Assembly: GCA_002344345.1 (NCBI GenBank)
Contig: DDTL01000105.1
Location: 1 to 19,067 of the forward strand
Reading direction: 5' to 3'
DNA length: 19,067 nucleotides
From: Saprospiraceae bacterium UBA2365
Lineage (GTDB): Bacteria > Bacteroidota > Bacteroidia > Chitinophagales > Saprospiraceae
A program made the translations under genes and the position numbers. The notes beneath the pieces were generated by a model that had not been told where the DNA came from, made no database searches, and saw nothing but the letters and a program-made list of their open reading frames with translations. This document shows positions 11,627 through 19,067 of the stretch, one piece after another (positions within the stretch are counted from its first letter, which is position 1; each line of letters starts with the position of its first letter).

Positions 11627-14474
11627 ATTGGACTATGAATTTTTTTGTAAAAATAGAACAATTTTCAGTTGAAGCCCTAACACGTAAAAAATACATTCCG
11701 GCAGTCAAATCGCCAATAAATATTTTTTCCCCGCCTACTGCAGATTTTGATTGAATGGTTTTGCCAATTGGATCGAGGATTTCAATACTATACCCATGAA
11801 GCGTATTTTGTGACGGACATTTGAAGTACAGATATCCCGTTGCCGGATTGGGGTAAATGGTCAGATCTGACACGGATTCATCGGCATCGTTCCTGACGTG
11901 TGTCTGCAGTAAGATATGTACGGGGATCAGTTCACTCAGGCATTCAGCTTGTTTTTCCTTAATTTTCCAGTCATAAAAATAATAATAGTTTGCCGGACCA
12001 TGCACTGTGGTCGTGATCTCTGTAACATTCTCCAGAATATACGGAAAATTTGCCCCGGAATTGGATCTGAAAAGCCTTGGACTTTGCATGCCCTGATGTA
12101 CCATATTGCTATCTGCATTGGTCGTCAATACATAATCTTTTCCGGGTAAAATTTCAAAATCAAGATCTATATAGCTGGTTTGGGGGTCAATATATATCCT
12201 CCTGGAACCGATGATACTTGTAAGTCCTGAAGTAACGTCCGTTTGTTTCAATTCAATCGTCCTATAGCCACTATGTTGGGTATAAACCTTCACTTTTTCC
12301 AGAATAATATCTTTGAAAACAGTGAAAATCAGCCCGGAATTGATGTTATTTCCACTGTAAGGAGTGCCCTGATGGTTTACCATGCCGGTTTGCCTTTCAG
12401 GACCAAAAAATTCAGACAAGCCAGCGACATAAAATGTAGTATCTGATGCTATGTATCCTGCATTGAAAACACCTCCTGAATGGATCAGCTCTACGCCTGA
12501 TGCATCCCTGAACCAAAATACAGATGCTCCTTCTGCACTTATGGTCAATTCCTGAGCCTCGGAAATGATCAGGGTGTCGTTTTCCAATACCGGAGGTAAC
12601 GGATCAGTAAATAGAATGTGAATGGCTGCGCTGGTAAACTCTTGGCAGTCTCCGTTGATCTTCAAGGTATATACCCCGCTTTCTGTAACCGAGATGGACT
12701 GCGTAGTTTCTCCTGTGTTCCACAAATAATCAGTTGCAGGACTGGCCATGATCTTCACTGTTTCTCCCGGACAATTGACCTCTGAACCCTCGACAAAATA
12801 TACGTCCGGCGTTTGATCAGGTGTGTAAAGTACTGATTTTATGTTGGATGCCCTGAAACAACCGTCAGCTTCATGACCGCCTACACTGATCTGATTGTCT
12901 TCAGCAATGGAAACAGATTGCGTATTTGCGCCTGTACTCCACTGTATGTTATTAAGATTGAAAGGTATTTCGAGTAAAACTTCCTGGTCATCACAAAGTA
13001 CTGTTTTTCCTTCAGGAAGGATGTTGAAAAATGGTTTCAGGCAAAATCCTTCATGGGCCAGTAGATGCTGATCCACAGCGACTTCATAATATTTGTCGAT
13101 CGTGCCTGAAGGCCAGTAAATATGTATGGAATCAATCATACTCACTAAACCTGTGCCAAAGTGCAGATTGGATGAATTGGTTGTTCCATAGCTTTCACCT
13201 ATCCGTGCATCCTGAACCTGGATACCGATCGCACTGAAGAGCTTTACTTTCGCACCGATACCCTTTGAATTGCTGGTAGTTCCCTTCAGGCTGATCTTCA
13301 AATAGTGGTTGTCATTGCCTTTGTTCAACCAAATCCTGTCGTTGTATTTTCCGGGAGAGTTCAACACCCCATAACTGGCAACAATATCCAGAAAACCATC
13401 GTCATTCAGATCTCCCGTTGCGAATGAAAAAACAGCAAGCGGGCCAAATGGTTCGTTTTCAAGTTGCCACACATCGTTACCAAGATTCCACCACATAAGA
13501 TTTCTTGAACCTGAAACAAATATATCATTGTAGCCATTGTTGTCAAAATCTCTCATAACAGCCTGATAAGCAACTGATTCTTCAGCAGTGATCCAGTCTG
13601 TGGTTTTATTTTCAAAGAAACCATTGTTGTTTTCGTACAATATGTGTGGACTGTCGTGGTTGCTCACAAAGCAATCGAGGTCACCGTCGTTGTCGACATC
13701 TCCAAAAGTTCCCGTCCATGACTGATCTCCGTTTTTAAGTCCGAAGATCTCTGCCTGTTCGGAGAATTTGTTATTCCCGTCATTGACAAAAAGGACATTG
13801 ATCCTTCTTGGATCCTCCGGGGATGTGGCTACAGGTTTGCATTTGGTGATGAATAGATCCAGATCGCGGTCATCATCAAAATCCACCCATTCGCTGCCAT
13901 AATTCCCTGAATTGTCAGAAGGAACTGAAGTGGTAAAATCGATATAATCATTATATGAAAGCTGTCCCGACTGATTATTAAGAAAAATATCACTGTACCC
14001 GACTTCATCGCAGACAAAAAGATCAAGCCAACCATCATTATTGATGTCGGCCATATTTGAATTCTGAGGAAAAGAAAGGTTAAATAATTGCTGGGTATAG
14101 TCGTATTGTCCGTTTTGATTTTTTGTAAAGATCCTTCCGAACGTACTGATGCCACAGGTAAAAATCTCGGCGATGCCATCATTATTCAAATCACCCACAG
14201 ACAAAGCCCAGGCAGGGTTTTCCAGGATCATTCCATGTTGATGGATGGTGAAAGGGAGTCCTTCTGCGTTTTGTTGAGCTGTGATCAGTTGCTGACCGTT
14301 ATTCAGCAAAATGATATCATCTTTGTAATCGCCGTTTATATCAGTAATACCCACGCTTAAAGTTGACCTGGTCGAAAGGTTGTTGTTAAGTGATCTGTCA
14401 TGTTTGAATTCTATCTGTGCTGATATAAGTAAAGGGTAAAGGGCTAAAATCATGATAAGCATCCTGATATACAT
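11625..14474 (-). CDS. T9SS-secreted FG-GAP/VCBS beta-propeller with ASPIC-UnbV domain
   Basis: A 949-residue cell-surface or secreted protein. Signal peptide (1-19, ending LLISAQ). A seven-bladed FG-GAP/VCBS propeller lies between about 25 and 390, its calcium loops easy to see: DINGDYKDD, DLNNDGIAE, DINNDGWLD, DFDDDRDLD, DVDNDGDLD, DFDNNGYND, DLNDDGFLD. An ASPIC/UnbV domain follows (about 404-472; GIGAKVKLFS, SSNLHFGTG, IHIYWPSG). Two Ig-like segments have WSTGANTQSVSI and WNTGETTQSISV (about 510-610). A further beta-rich region of ~250 residues follows, and then a type A T9SS sorting domain (about 875-949, LTIYPNPATGYLYF). Such proteins usually mediate adhesion or polymer binding; the partner is unknown. 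The start at 14474 fits the signal peptide; M5 (14462) is possible. Confidence 0.92.
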   Translation of the reverse strand: MYIRMLIMILALYPLLISAQIEFKHDRSLNNNLSTRSTLSVGITDINGDYKDDIILLNNGQQLITAQQNAEGLPFTIHQHGMILENPAWALSVGDLNNDGIAEIFTCGISTFGRIFTKNQNGQYDYTQQLFNLSFPQNSNMADINNDGWLDLFVCDEVGYSDIFLNNQSGQLSYNDYIDFTTSVPSDNSGNYGSEWVDFDDDRDLDLFITKCKPVATSPEDPRRINVLFVNDGNNKFSEQAEIFGLKNGDQSWTGTFGDVDNDGDLDCFVSNHDSPHILYENNNGFFENKTTDWITAEESVAYQAVMRDFDNNGYNDIFVSGSRNLMWWNLGNDVWQLENEPFGPLAVFSFATGDLNDDGFLDIVASYGVLNSPGKYNDRIWLNKGNDNHYLKISLKGTTSNSKGIGAKVKLFSAIGIQVQDARIGESYGTTNSSNLHFGTGLVSMIDSIHIYWPSGTIDKYYEVAVDQHLLAHEGFCLKPFFNILPEGKTVLCDDQEVLLEIPFNLNNIQWSTGANTQSVSIAEDNQISVGGHEADGCFRASNIKSVLYTPDQTPDVYFVEGSEVNCPGETVKIMASPATDYLWNTGETTQSISVTESGVYTLKINGDCQEFTSAAIHILFTDPLPPVLENDTLIISEAQELTISAEGASVFWFRDASGVELIHSGGVFNAGYIASDTTFYVAGLSEFFGPERQTGMVNHQGTPYSGNNINSGLIFTVFKDIILEKVKVYTQHSGYRTIELKQTDVTSGLTSIIGSRRIYIDPQTSYIDLDFEILPGKDYVLTTNADSNMVHQGMQSPRLFRSNSGANFPYILENVTEITTTVHGPANYYYFYDWKIKEKQAECLSELIPVHILLQTHVRNDADESVSDLTIYPNPATGYLYFKCPSQNTLHGYSIEILDPIGKTIQSKSAVGGEKIFIGDLTAGMYFLRVRASTENCSIFTKKFIVQ

Positions 14475-14518
14475 GATAATTAATTGAAATAATTAATAAA
14501 ATAATGCAAAGCCTGATA

Positions 14519-15280
14519 TTATCTCACAAAAACGAAATCCTGCGGTCCTGACAGACTTTCTTCAAAATGATAGTTTTCCATATTAAATCCTTTCAGGTCG
14601 TTGGGGTCGGAAATTTTATTTTCAAGAATGAATCTGGTCATAAGTCCGCGTGCTTGCTTGCCAAAAATAGTTATGAACAAGAGTTTACCGTCTTTATATT
14701 GTTTGAAACTCAGGTTATAAAGTGAAGCTTTGATTTTCGAAGGAATGACAGCGGAAAAGTATTCCTGAGATGCAAGGTTGATCAGCGTTTTTGAATGAAT
14801 TTCAGTAAGATCCTTATTGATCAGGCGGGTGATCTTATCTCCCCAGAAGTCGTAAAGGTTTTTAAATTGTCCGGTTTTTAATGAAGTTCCCATCTCAAGT
14901 CTGTATGGCATGATCATATCCAATGGTTTTAGCAGACCATACAGGCCGGAAAGTATTCTGAGGTGATCCTGGGCAAAGTCAAGGGCAGGTTTGGAGATAT
15001 TTTGAGCCTGGAGTCCTCTATACACATCGCCCTGGAATGCGAACAATGCCTGAACCAATTGATCTTCCATGTTTTTTTTGCCAAATCGTTGAAAACGGGT
15101 TACATTGAGCGCTGCTAAATTCATATTGATATCCATGAGCTGGCTCAGCATTTGCGGGTCCATATTTTTGAGTACCTTAATCAGTTTATTCGTTTGAGCA
15201 AGGAGTCGCGGTGTTGTGTGATCAACTGACCGGAAAGGTTTTTCATCCATCCTTTTAGCAGGTGACAACAGAATCAGCAT
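14519..15280 (-). CDS. yaaA: YaaA/DUF328 peroxide-stress protein
   Basis: A 253-residue cytoplasmic protein with the family's characteristic blocks: MLILLSPAKRMD at the start, ALFAFQGDVYRGL (about 78-90), LRILSGLYGLLKPLDMIMPY, RLEMGT and FGKQARGLMTRFI near the C-terminus. In E. coli YaaA limits unincorporated iron during hydrogen peroxide stress and is induced by OxyR; the fold binds DNA in vitro. Length is normal. The ATG at 15280 fits the family; an in-frame extension to 15400 crosses the terminator of the gene upstream and has an unrelated sequence. I see no OxyR site. Only a weak -7-like TACCTTTA (15296-15303) precedes the gene. Confidence 0.94.
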   Translation of the reverse strand: MLILLSPAKRMDEKPFRSVDHTTPRLLAQTNKLIKVLKNMDPQMLSQLMDINMNLAALNVTRFQRFGKKNMEDQLVQALFAFQGDVYRGLQAQNISKPALDFAQDHLRILSGLYGLLKPLDMIMPYRLEMGTSLKTGQFKNLYDFWGDKITRLINKDLTEIHSKTLINLASQEYFSAVIPSKIKASLYNLSFKQYKDGKLLFITIFGKQARGLMTRFILENKISDPNDLKGFNMENYHFEESLSGPQDFVFVR

Positions 15281-15300
15281 AATAAAATTTTGGCATAAAG

Positions 15301-15331
15301 GTAAAAAAAAAGCCCCACACTGTGGAGCTTT
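15301..15331 (-). terminator. Rho-independent terminator of the DUF1573 gene
   Basis: On the minus strand AAAGCTCCACA pairs with TGTGGGGCTTT (one G-T wobble, which is a real mismatch on the plus strand, so the direction is clear), followed by a T-run. It begins 22 nt after the stop at 15354. Confidence 0.88.
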
Positions 15332-15353
15332 ATATTTTATGAATTCCAAAAAA

Positions 15354-15800
15354 TTACTTGTTGGTTGGAGATACCAAAGTCTTTTGACCGGCAGGTACAC
15401 CTTGTGATTGATTTGGATCAGGAAGAACTTCTCCGGATAAGCGGATCACATGGGTAGAATTTTCTGCTTCGTTGGTAACCAAAGTGACTTGTTTGTTTAT
15501 CGGGCCAACCCTGTTGGTTGAGTATTGAACTTCAATAGTTTTGGTTTCTCCCGGAGCGATGGGCTCTTTTGGCCATTTAGGCACTGTGCAACCGCAGTTA
15601 CCTCTTGCGCTTTTGATGATAAGTGGCTCATTTCCGGTGTTGGTGAAAGAAGCACTTCTCAAACCATTACCATTGAATTCAACCTTTCCGTAATCTAATG
15701 TAGCGCTGGCTAAAGTTAATTTAGGGCCGTTGACAGACTGTGCGAACATAACTGCAGAAAAGGCCAGAATTGCAAAAACAGACAAAAATAATTTTTTCAT
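15354..15800 (-). CDS. Exported DUF1573 protein
   Basis: A 148-residue exported protein. The signal peptide is MKKLFLSVFAILAFSAVMFA (1-20). The rest is one Ig-like beta-sandwich typical of DUF1573: LASATLDYGKVEFNGNG, SFTNTGNEPLIIKSARGNCG with GCT following, IAPGETKTIEVQYSTN, and a final VIRLSGEV strand. The double cysteine of GNCGCT is a hallmark of the family. The protein would sit in the periplasm or at the cell surface; members are widespread in Bacteroidota but their exact function is not established. It is monocistronic with its own -7 box and terminator. Confidence 0.93.
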   Translation of the reverse strand: MKKLFLSVFAILAFSAVMFAQSVNGPKLTLASATLDYGKVEFNGNGLRSASFTNTGNEPLIIKSARGNCGCTVPKWPKEPIAPGETKTIEVQYSTNRVGPINKQVTLVTNEAENSTHVIRLSGEVLPDPNQSQGVPAGQKTLVSPTNK

Positions 15801-16245
15801 TTCTTATCAGGTTTAATAAATTTTATAAAAATGCAATAATTTTTCATTTACCTTATAGACTGCAAATTTATGGCCAGTGTTGTTAATGAGTCGTATATAG
15901 CTTGTTAATGAAGCGTTAATAGTATTACTTTTTAAATAATCTGTGATTAAAATCAAATTTTTTATCAAAAATAAGCCTGAAAAGCTAATTTCTGTTTCTG
16001 AGTTACAGGTTTTTGAATGAAACGATGGACTTGAAATCAGGAAAGGAAAATCATTTTGCCAAATGAACACCAAACATCATTTGGATAGTCAGGGAATTAA
16101 AAACTTCGGATTAAAATCATACCATTTTCAAAAAATCAATTGCAATTCGTTTTTTGTATCTTGAATCATCAGTATTCAGGTGTAATAAAACGAAGATCCC
16201 GAATAGTTACCTGAACTGCGAAAATTTGTTATTTGATGCAAGTAT
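15801..16245. other. 445-bp intergenic region, no convincing gene
   Basis: AT-rich DNA between the DUF1573 gene and the polysaccharide operon. It contains the DUF1573 promoter, a second full -7-like box TATTTTTG on the minus strand (15966-15973) and two copies of GATTAAAATCA about 170 bp apart. An 86-codon open frame at 15813-16073 has an improbable composition and no signal or motif. I see no RNA gene or terminator for the polymerase gene here. Confidence 0.6.
15863..15870 (-). promoter_or_regulatory. -7 promoter box of the DUF1573 gene
   Basis: TAAATTTG on the minus strand matches TAnnTTTG fully, with a predicted leader of about 60 nt. No -33 element is visible at usual spacing. Confidence 0.45.
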
Positions 16246-17706
16246 TTATTCATTGGCCAAAGGTGTTTTTGGGTCAGTTTTTAAAGCATAAATATCCATA
16301 CTAACAAGGATGGCTATAAATCCCCAAAACAAAGCGGAAATCTTATCTGTATCCAAAAAATTGTTCAAAAATGCATGCAGAAGATAGGTTGAGAGACCAA
16401 GGGTAATGGTCAGTGCGAAATTGCGGATTTTATAGGAAGCTGCTCTTTTATAAACCCTCATTCCCGTGATGAAGGATAATACTCCGATGACCAGAAAGTA
16501 AAGTGATCCAAAAACACCCGATTCGGCAAGTGGTCCGAGGTATTCACTATGAGCGTTGCCTCCGTCGCCAAAATTGGTGCTGATAATCGTTTTCTCCCTT
16601 TCGTATTGAAAAGGAGCATATTGGAACATATATGTACCCGGCCCCCAGCCAAAAACCGGCTTTTCACTGAACATCCTTAAAGTGCTGTTCCATCGGTTCA
16701 GCCTTTCTACATTGGATGCATCTGTGCTTATGTTGGTAATTGAAGTAAGGTGTTCAGAAAAATTACCTGAAGCATCCTGCTGATTCCTTTCAAGTTGGTC
16801 CATAACAGAATTGAAAACCAGGATGAATGATATAATTGATACTGTGACACCGAATGCGATCCATTTAAAAGGAATTTTCATCCGTATCAATAACCATATA
16901 GCTGCTACTCCTGCCAGACTCACCCACGCTGCTCTGGTGTAGGAATAAACCAATGCAATCAGCAAAATTGCCATGCCAGCGGCCATAAATAACATTTCTG
17001 TTTTTTTTGCAGATCTGAGTTGATATGTTGCCATTAAGCCAAATATCATCATTACGATGGCAGCACCGTATGAAGTATGATCATTGTAAAATGGATAGCA
17101 CATCCAGTTGGCTGCCTGCTGGTCATTCAATCCATAGGCCATGTGATTGTTAAAAGTGTAAACGATGACAATGATCAGGCCGACCAGATACAGATAAATA
17201 AATGTTCGTATGTTTTGGATTTTTTGGAATAACATGACTGCCATGAAATAAAAGGGAACCACGAACCATACCCGCGAAACAAGAAATTTGACCGATACCA
17301 GCGGCATGGTACTGGTTATAGATGTGACCAATATCCAAAATAAACTAAAAAAAACAGCTATGGATACCGGATGCAGGAAAATCCTTTTATCGATTTGTCT
17401 GAATATGCCAGTTTTGATGATGAACAGGATCGTAAGAAAAGCTAAAAACGGTTCTGTTGTAATGTAGAAATCCAGATCAAACTGAGGAAAAAATGTTCTC
17501 AGCGGAACCGAAAGAGGTGCCAGGAAATAGATCAGGAGCAGGGTTTTATCCATTTTAAGGAATGCAAAAATACCTGCGGTAACCATAAGAGGAAAAGCCA
17601 GATAAAAGAATTTCTCTTCCCGGATACAATACCCGATGAATGCCAGATAAACAGCAATGGCAAAAAAACCAAGCCAGGTATATACGGTTTTATGAAGCAA
17701 GATCAA
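16246..17706 (-). CDS. O-antigen ligase/polymerase-like membrane protein
   Basis: A protein of 486 residues with about ten to twelve membrane helices. The central IALVYSYTRAAWVSLAGVAA and the downstream loop RLNRWNSTLRMF, FGWGPGTYMFQ, AHSEYLGPLAESGVFGSL are the typical O-antigen ligase/Wzy_C pattern (periplasmic loop, then HxEYL...E.G). It probably joins or polymerises polysaccharide repeat units on the periplasmic face of the inner membrane. I choose the TTG at 17706, whose TTGA overlaps the TGA stop of the upstream gene by 4 nt, giving MILLHKTVYTWLGFF. The ATG at 17796 would add 30 unusual residues read out of frame through 94 bp of that gene. It forms an operon with the Wzz-like gene and ends ...PLANE. 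Confidence 0.85.
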   Translation of the reverse strand: MILLHKTVYTWLGFFAIAVYLAFIGYCIREEKFFYLAFPLMVTAGIFAFLKMDKTLLLIYFLAPLSVPLRTFFPQFDLDFYITTEPFLAFLTILFIIKTGIFRQIDKRIFLHPVSIAVFFSLFWILVTSITSTMPLVSVKFLVSRVWFVVPFYFMAVMLFQKIQNIRTFIYLYLVGLIIVIVYTFNNHMAYGLNDQQAANWMCYPFYNDHTSYGAAIVMMIFGLMATYQLRSAKKTEMLFMAAGMAILLIALVYSYTRAAWVSLAGVAAIWLLIRMKIPFKWIAFGVTVSIISFILVFNSVMDQLERNQQDASGNFSEHLTSITNISTDASNVERLNRWNSTLRMFSEKPVFGWGPGTYMFQYAPFQYEREKTIISTNFGDGGNAHSEYLGPLAESGVFGSLYFLVIGVLSFITGMRVYKRAASYKIRNFALTITLGLSTYLLHAFLNNFLDTDKISALFWGFIAILVSMDIYALKTDPKTPLANE

Positions 17707-18668
17707 AGATTTGTACGCCTTATATTCGAAGTTATGATCATCACCAGGAACCAGAACAATGCCGCCGAAAAAACAGAAATGACGAGTATGACCCATCTTA
17801 CGGGATATGACTTTTTATCCGGAACCATTGGTTTTGAAACAAATGTACTGAATGTCAATTGCCTGTCCATTTCTCCCAGTTGTTCATCGTGATCTGATTT
17901 ATATCGCATAAAACGGGCGTTGTTCAATGAGATCAGGCTATCCAGGAAATTGATCTTTTCTTTGTTTTCAGATAGTTTTTGATACATCAAGGCCGCCTGT
18001 CTGTTGTTGGAAAAATACGCTCTGGTGATCTCTTTGGTTTGCAGTTGCGGGCTGATCAGATTGCTTTCCTCCCGTAGTTTTGTCAGGATATTTTGAAGAG
18101 AGTCATTTTCAGACTGGATCTTATTCATTTCCTTTTGGCCTCTGTTTACCCTTTCCAGATGCCGGATATCCCGATTGTATTTGATCAGTTGGTCATAAAA
18201 GCTTACGAGTGAATCGACCATTTTGGCAGCTCGTCGCGGATCCTTGTCCATCACCTGAACTTTCACCGCCTGTAACGGGGTTTTGCCGAAAGTAACATGA
18301 TCATTGATCTCGTCGAAAATATAGGTATGCGCATGCTGGTCACTGGAGTCTATTTTATATACTTTATACAGATCGAACGCATTGATCAGTCTGAATTTAA
18401 TATCATCTGACTGAAAAGTCTGAAGCATTTGTTCTGTATAACTTTCTTCAGAATATTCAGTAAGATTGATCGGATATACAATGCCAACAGACTTGTATTT
18501 TGGAGTGATAAAGCGTGGACCTGAGAATATTACAGACAGGACAGCAGCGATAAACAAAGTGAGTAAAAAGCTTATTTTCCTTTTCCAAATGAAATGCCAA
18601 AGGTTACCGTTGGTGAAAAATGCTTCAATTCCCTGGTAGTCAAAACCAGTGTTTTCTTGATGACTCAT
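17703..18668 (-). CDS. Wzz-type polysaccharide chain-length determinant
   Basis: A 321-residue inner-membrane protein with the Wzz topology. A short cytoplasmic N-terminus is followed by transmembrane helix 1 (about 32-50, FLLTLFIAAVLSVIFSG), a large periplasmic part with long coiled-coil helices (about 165-275), and helix 2 (about 290-311, WVILVISVFSAALFWFLVMI). The proline-bearing PMVPDKKSYPVRW precedes helix 2. No C-terminal tyrosine-kinase domain is fused. Such proteins set the modal length of O-antigen, capsule or exopolysaccharide and partner with a Wzy polymerase, which fits the gene directly after it. The start at 18668 is supported by a promoter-like element 15 bp upstream. Confidence 0.88.
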   Translation of the reverse strand: MSHQENTGFDYQGIEAFFTNGNLWHFIWKRKISFLLTLFIAAVLSVIFSGPRFITPKYKSVGIVYPINLTEYSEESYTEQMLQTFQSDDIKFRLINAFDLYKVYKIDSSDQHAHTYIFDEINDHVTFGKTPLQAVKVQVMDKDPRRAAKMVDSLVSFYDQLIKYNRDIRHLERVNRGQKEMNKIQSENDSLQNILTKLREESNLISPQLQTKEITRAYFSNNRQAALMYQKLSENKEKINFLDSLISLNNARFMRYKSDHDEQLGEMDRQLTFSTFVSKPMVPDKKSYPVRWVILVISVFSAALFWFLVMIITSNIRRTNL

Positions 18669-19067
18669 AAATGCAATTTTTACAAATATCCATGATTAAT
18701 GTTCAGGAATACAACTTCCTGGTGAAGCAATTAAAGTTCATTCAGCAAAATTGCAAAAAAAGAATGAAAGATTTTATATACCGATCAATTTTAGGCTTCT
18801 TTAAATAGGTATAAAAACAAATGAGACAGATTTTTTTTAAACAGACATCATGCTCTCACCAATTTCATTTATTTTTCAGGGAGTGGAATGAATGTTTTGT
18901 ATGCCTTAGGGAATATTCATAAATCCGTTGATTTTTTTCAAGAATGCAATGTTTTTTAAGGAAATAATGATTCAAAAAGTACTTTTGAATGAATTCAAAA
19001 ATGAATAGAAAATGGATATTTTGAGAGTTTATTTTTAAAAAGATCAAAATTTTGGCTGTATTTCAGT
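18669..19067. other. AT-rich region at the right edge, no gene seen
   Basis: 399 bp holding the wzz promoter and otherwise A/T-rich DNA. A 60-codon frame on the minus strand (18865-19047) has a composition expected of random AT-rich DNA. A plus-strand TACTTTTG (18980-18987) could be a -7 box for a gene beyond the window, but no -33 element supports it. Confidence 0.55.
18683..18714 (-). promoter_or_regulatory. Probable promoter of the wzz-wzy operon
   Basis: On the minus strand TTG (18712-18714) is followed, after 21 bp, by GATATTTG (18683-18690), which keeps the TTTG half of the -7 box but has GA instead of TA. Predicted leader about 12 nt. Confidence 0.45.

Noticed and set aside
15813..16073. 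86-codon open frame on the minus strand
   Set aside because: No signal peptide or motif, composition typical of AT-rich intergenic DNA, and it overlaps the promoter region of the DUF1573 gene.
18980..18987. TACTTTTG as a plus-strand promoter at the right edge
   Set aside because: No -33 partner and no gene downstream inside the window; such boxes occur by chance in AT-rich DNA.
18865..19047. 60-codon open frame on the minus strand
   Set aside because: Dominated by F, H, K, N and I as expected from random AT-rich DNA; no promoter box or homology-like motif.
1..19067. CRISPR array, phage, transposase or integrated element
   Set aside because: No regularly spaced repeats, no transposase- or integrase-like reading frame and no target-site duplications seen; the single tRNA has no adjacent integrase.

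Overview
This window looks like chromosomal DNA of a member of the Bacteroidota, possibly near the Saprospiria or Chitinophagia; I cannot fix the order from sequence alone. The evidence is of four kinds. Two secreted proteins end in type IX secretion (T9SS) C-terminal sorting domains with a YPNP motif. Signal peptides typically end in ...AQ. One protein carries the CTDP-x-A-x-NY motif common in this phylum. Several genes are preceded by the Bacteroidota-type promoter (-7 box TAnnTTTG, in some cases with a TTTG or TTG -33 box about 20 bp upstream), while Shine-Dalgarno sequences are mostly absent. The DNA is moderately AT-rich and I see no insertion sequences, phage genes or CRISPR.

Layout, left to right. 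1-4094, all minus strand: a bidirectional terminator, a metallo-beta-lactamase-fold hydrolase, a T9SS-secreted protein, a gamma-class carbonic anhydrase, acyl carrier protein (acpP, alone with its own terminator) and an Nfu-type Fe-S scaffold. 4095-4446 is a divergent promoter region with a short tandem repeat. 4447-5514, plus strand: prfA (release factor 1). 5547-9539, minus strand: an OmpA-family protein with its own promoter, then a tightly overlapping four-gene operon (LolA-like protein, YidD with a signal peptide, and two paralogous TPR/membrane proteins). 9736-10840: two tandem paralogous small secreted/membrane proteins, each with its own promoter and terminator. 11010-11453: a GNAT acetyltransferase of the spermidine/spermine acetyltransferase type. 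11524-11598, plus strand: tRNA-His with a compact terminator. 11625-14474, minus: a 949-residue T9SS-secreted FG-GAP/ASPIC-UnbV beta-propeller protein. 14519-15800: yaaA and a DUF1573 protein. 15801-16245 holds no convincing gene. 16246-18668: a Wzz-like chain-length protein and an O-antigen ligase/polymerase-like protein in a two-gene operon. 18669-19067 is AT-rich non-coding DNA apart from a promoter.

How the genes fit together. Much of the window is envelope biology: T9SS cargo, OmpA, polysaccharide polymerisation and several exported small proteins. Single housekeeping genes (acpP, nfu, prfA, tRNA-His, yaaA) are interspersed as independent units. The most interesting part is 6867-9539. 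There a YidD-domain protein, normally a cytoplasmic-face helper of YidC, carries an N-terminal signal peptide and is locked by gene overlaps to a LolA-like periplasmic protein and to two duplicated TPR proteins that share a C-terminal PG[AS]G hydrophobic domain. This could be a dedicated envelope-assembly module. The tandem WWGC proteins at 9736-10840 are a second uncharacterised family.
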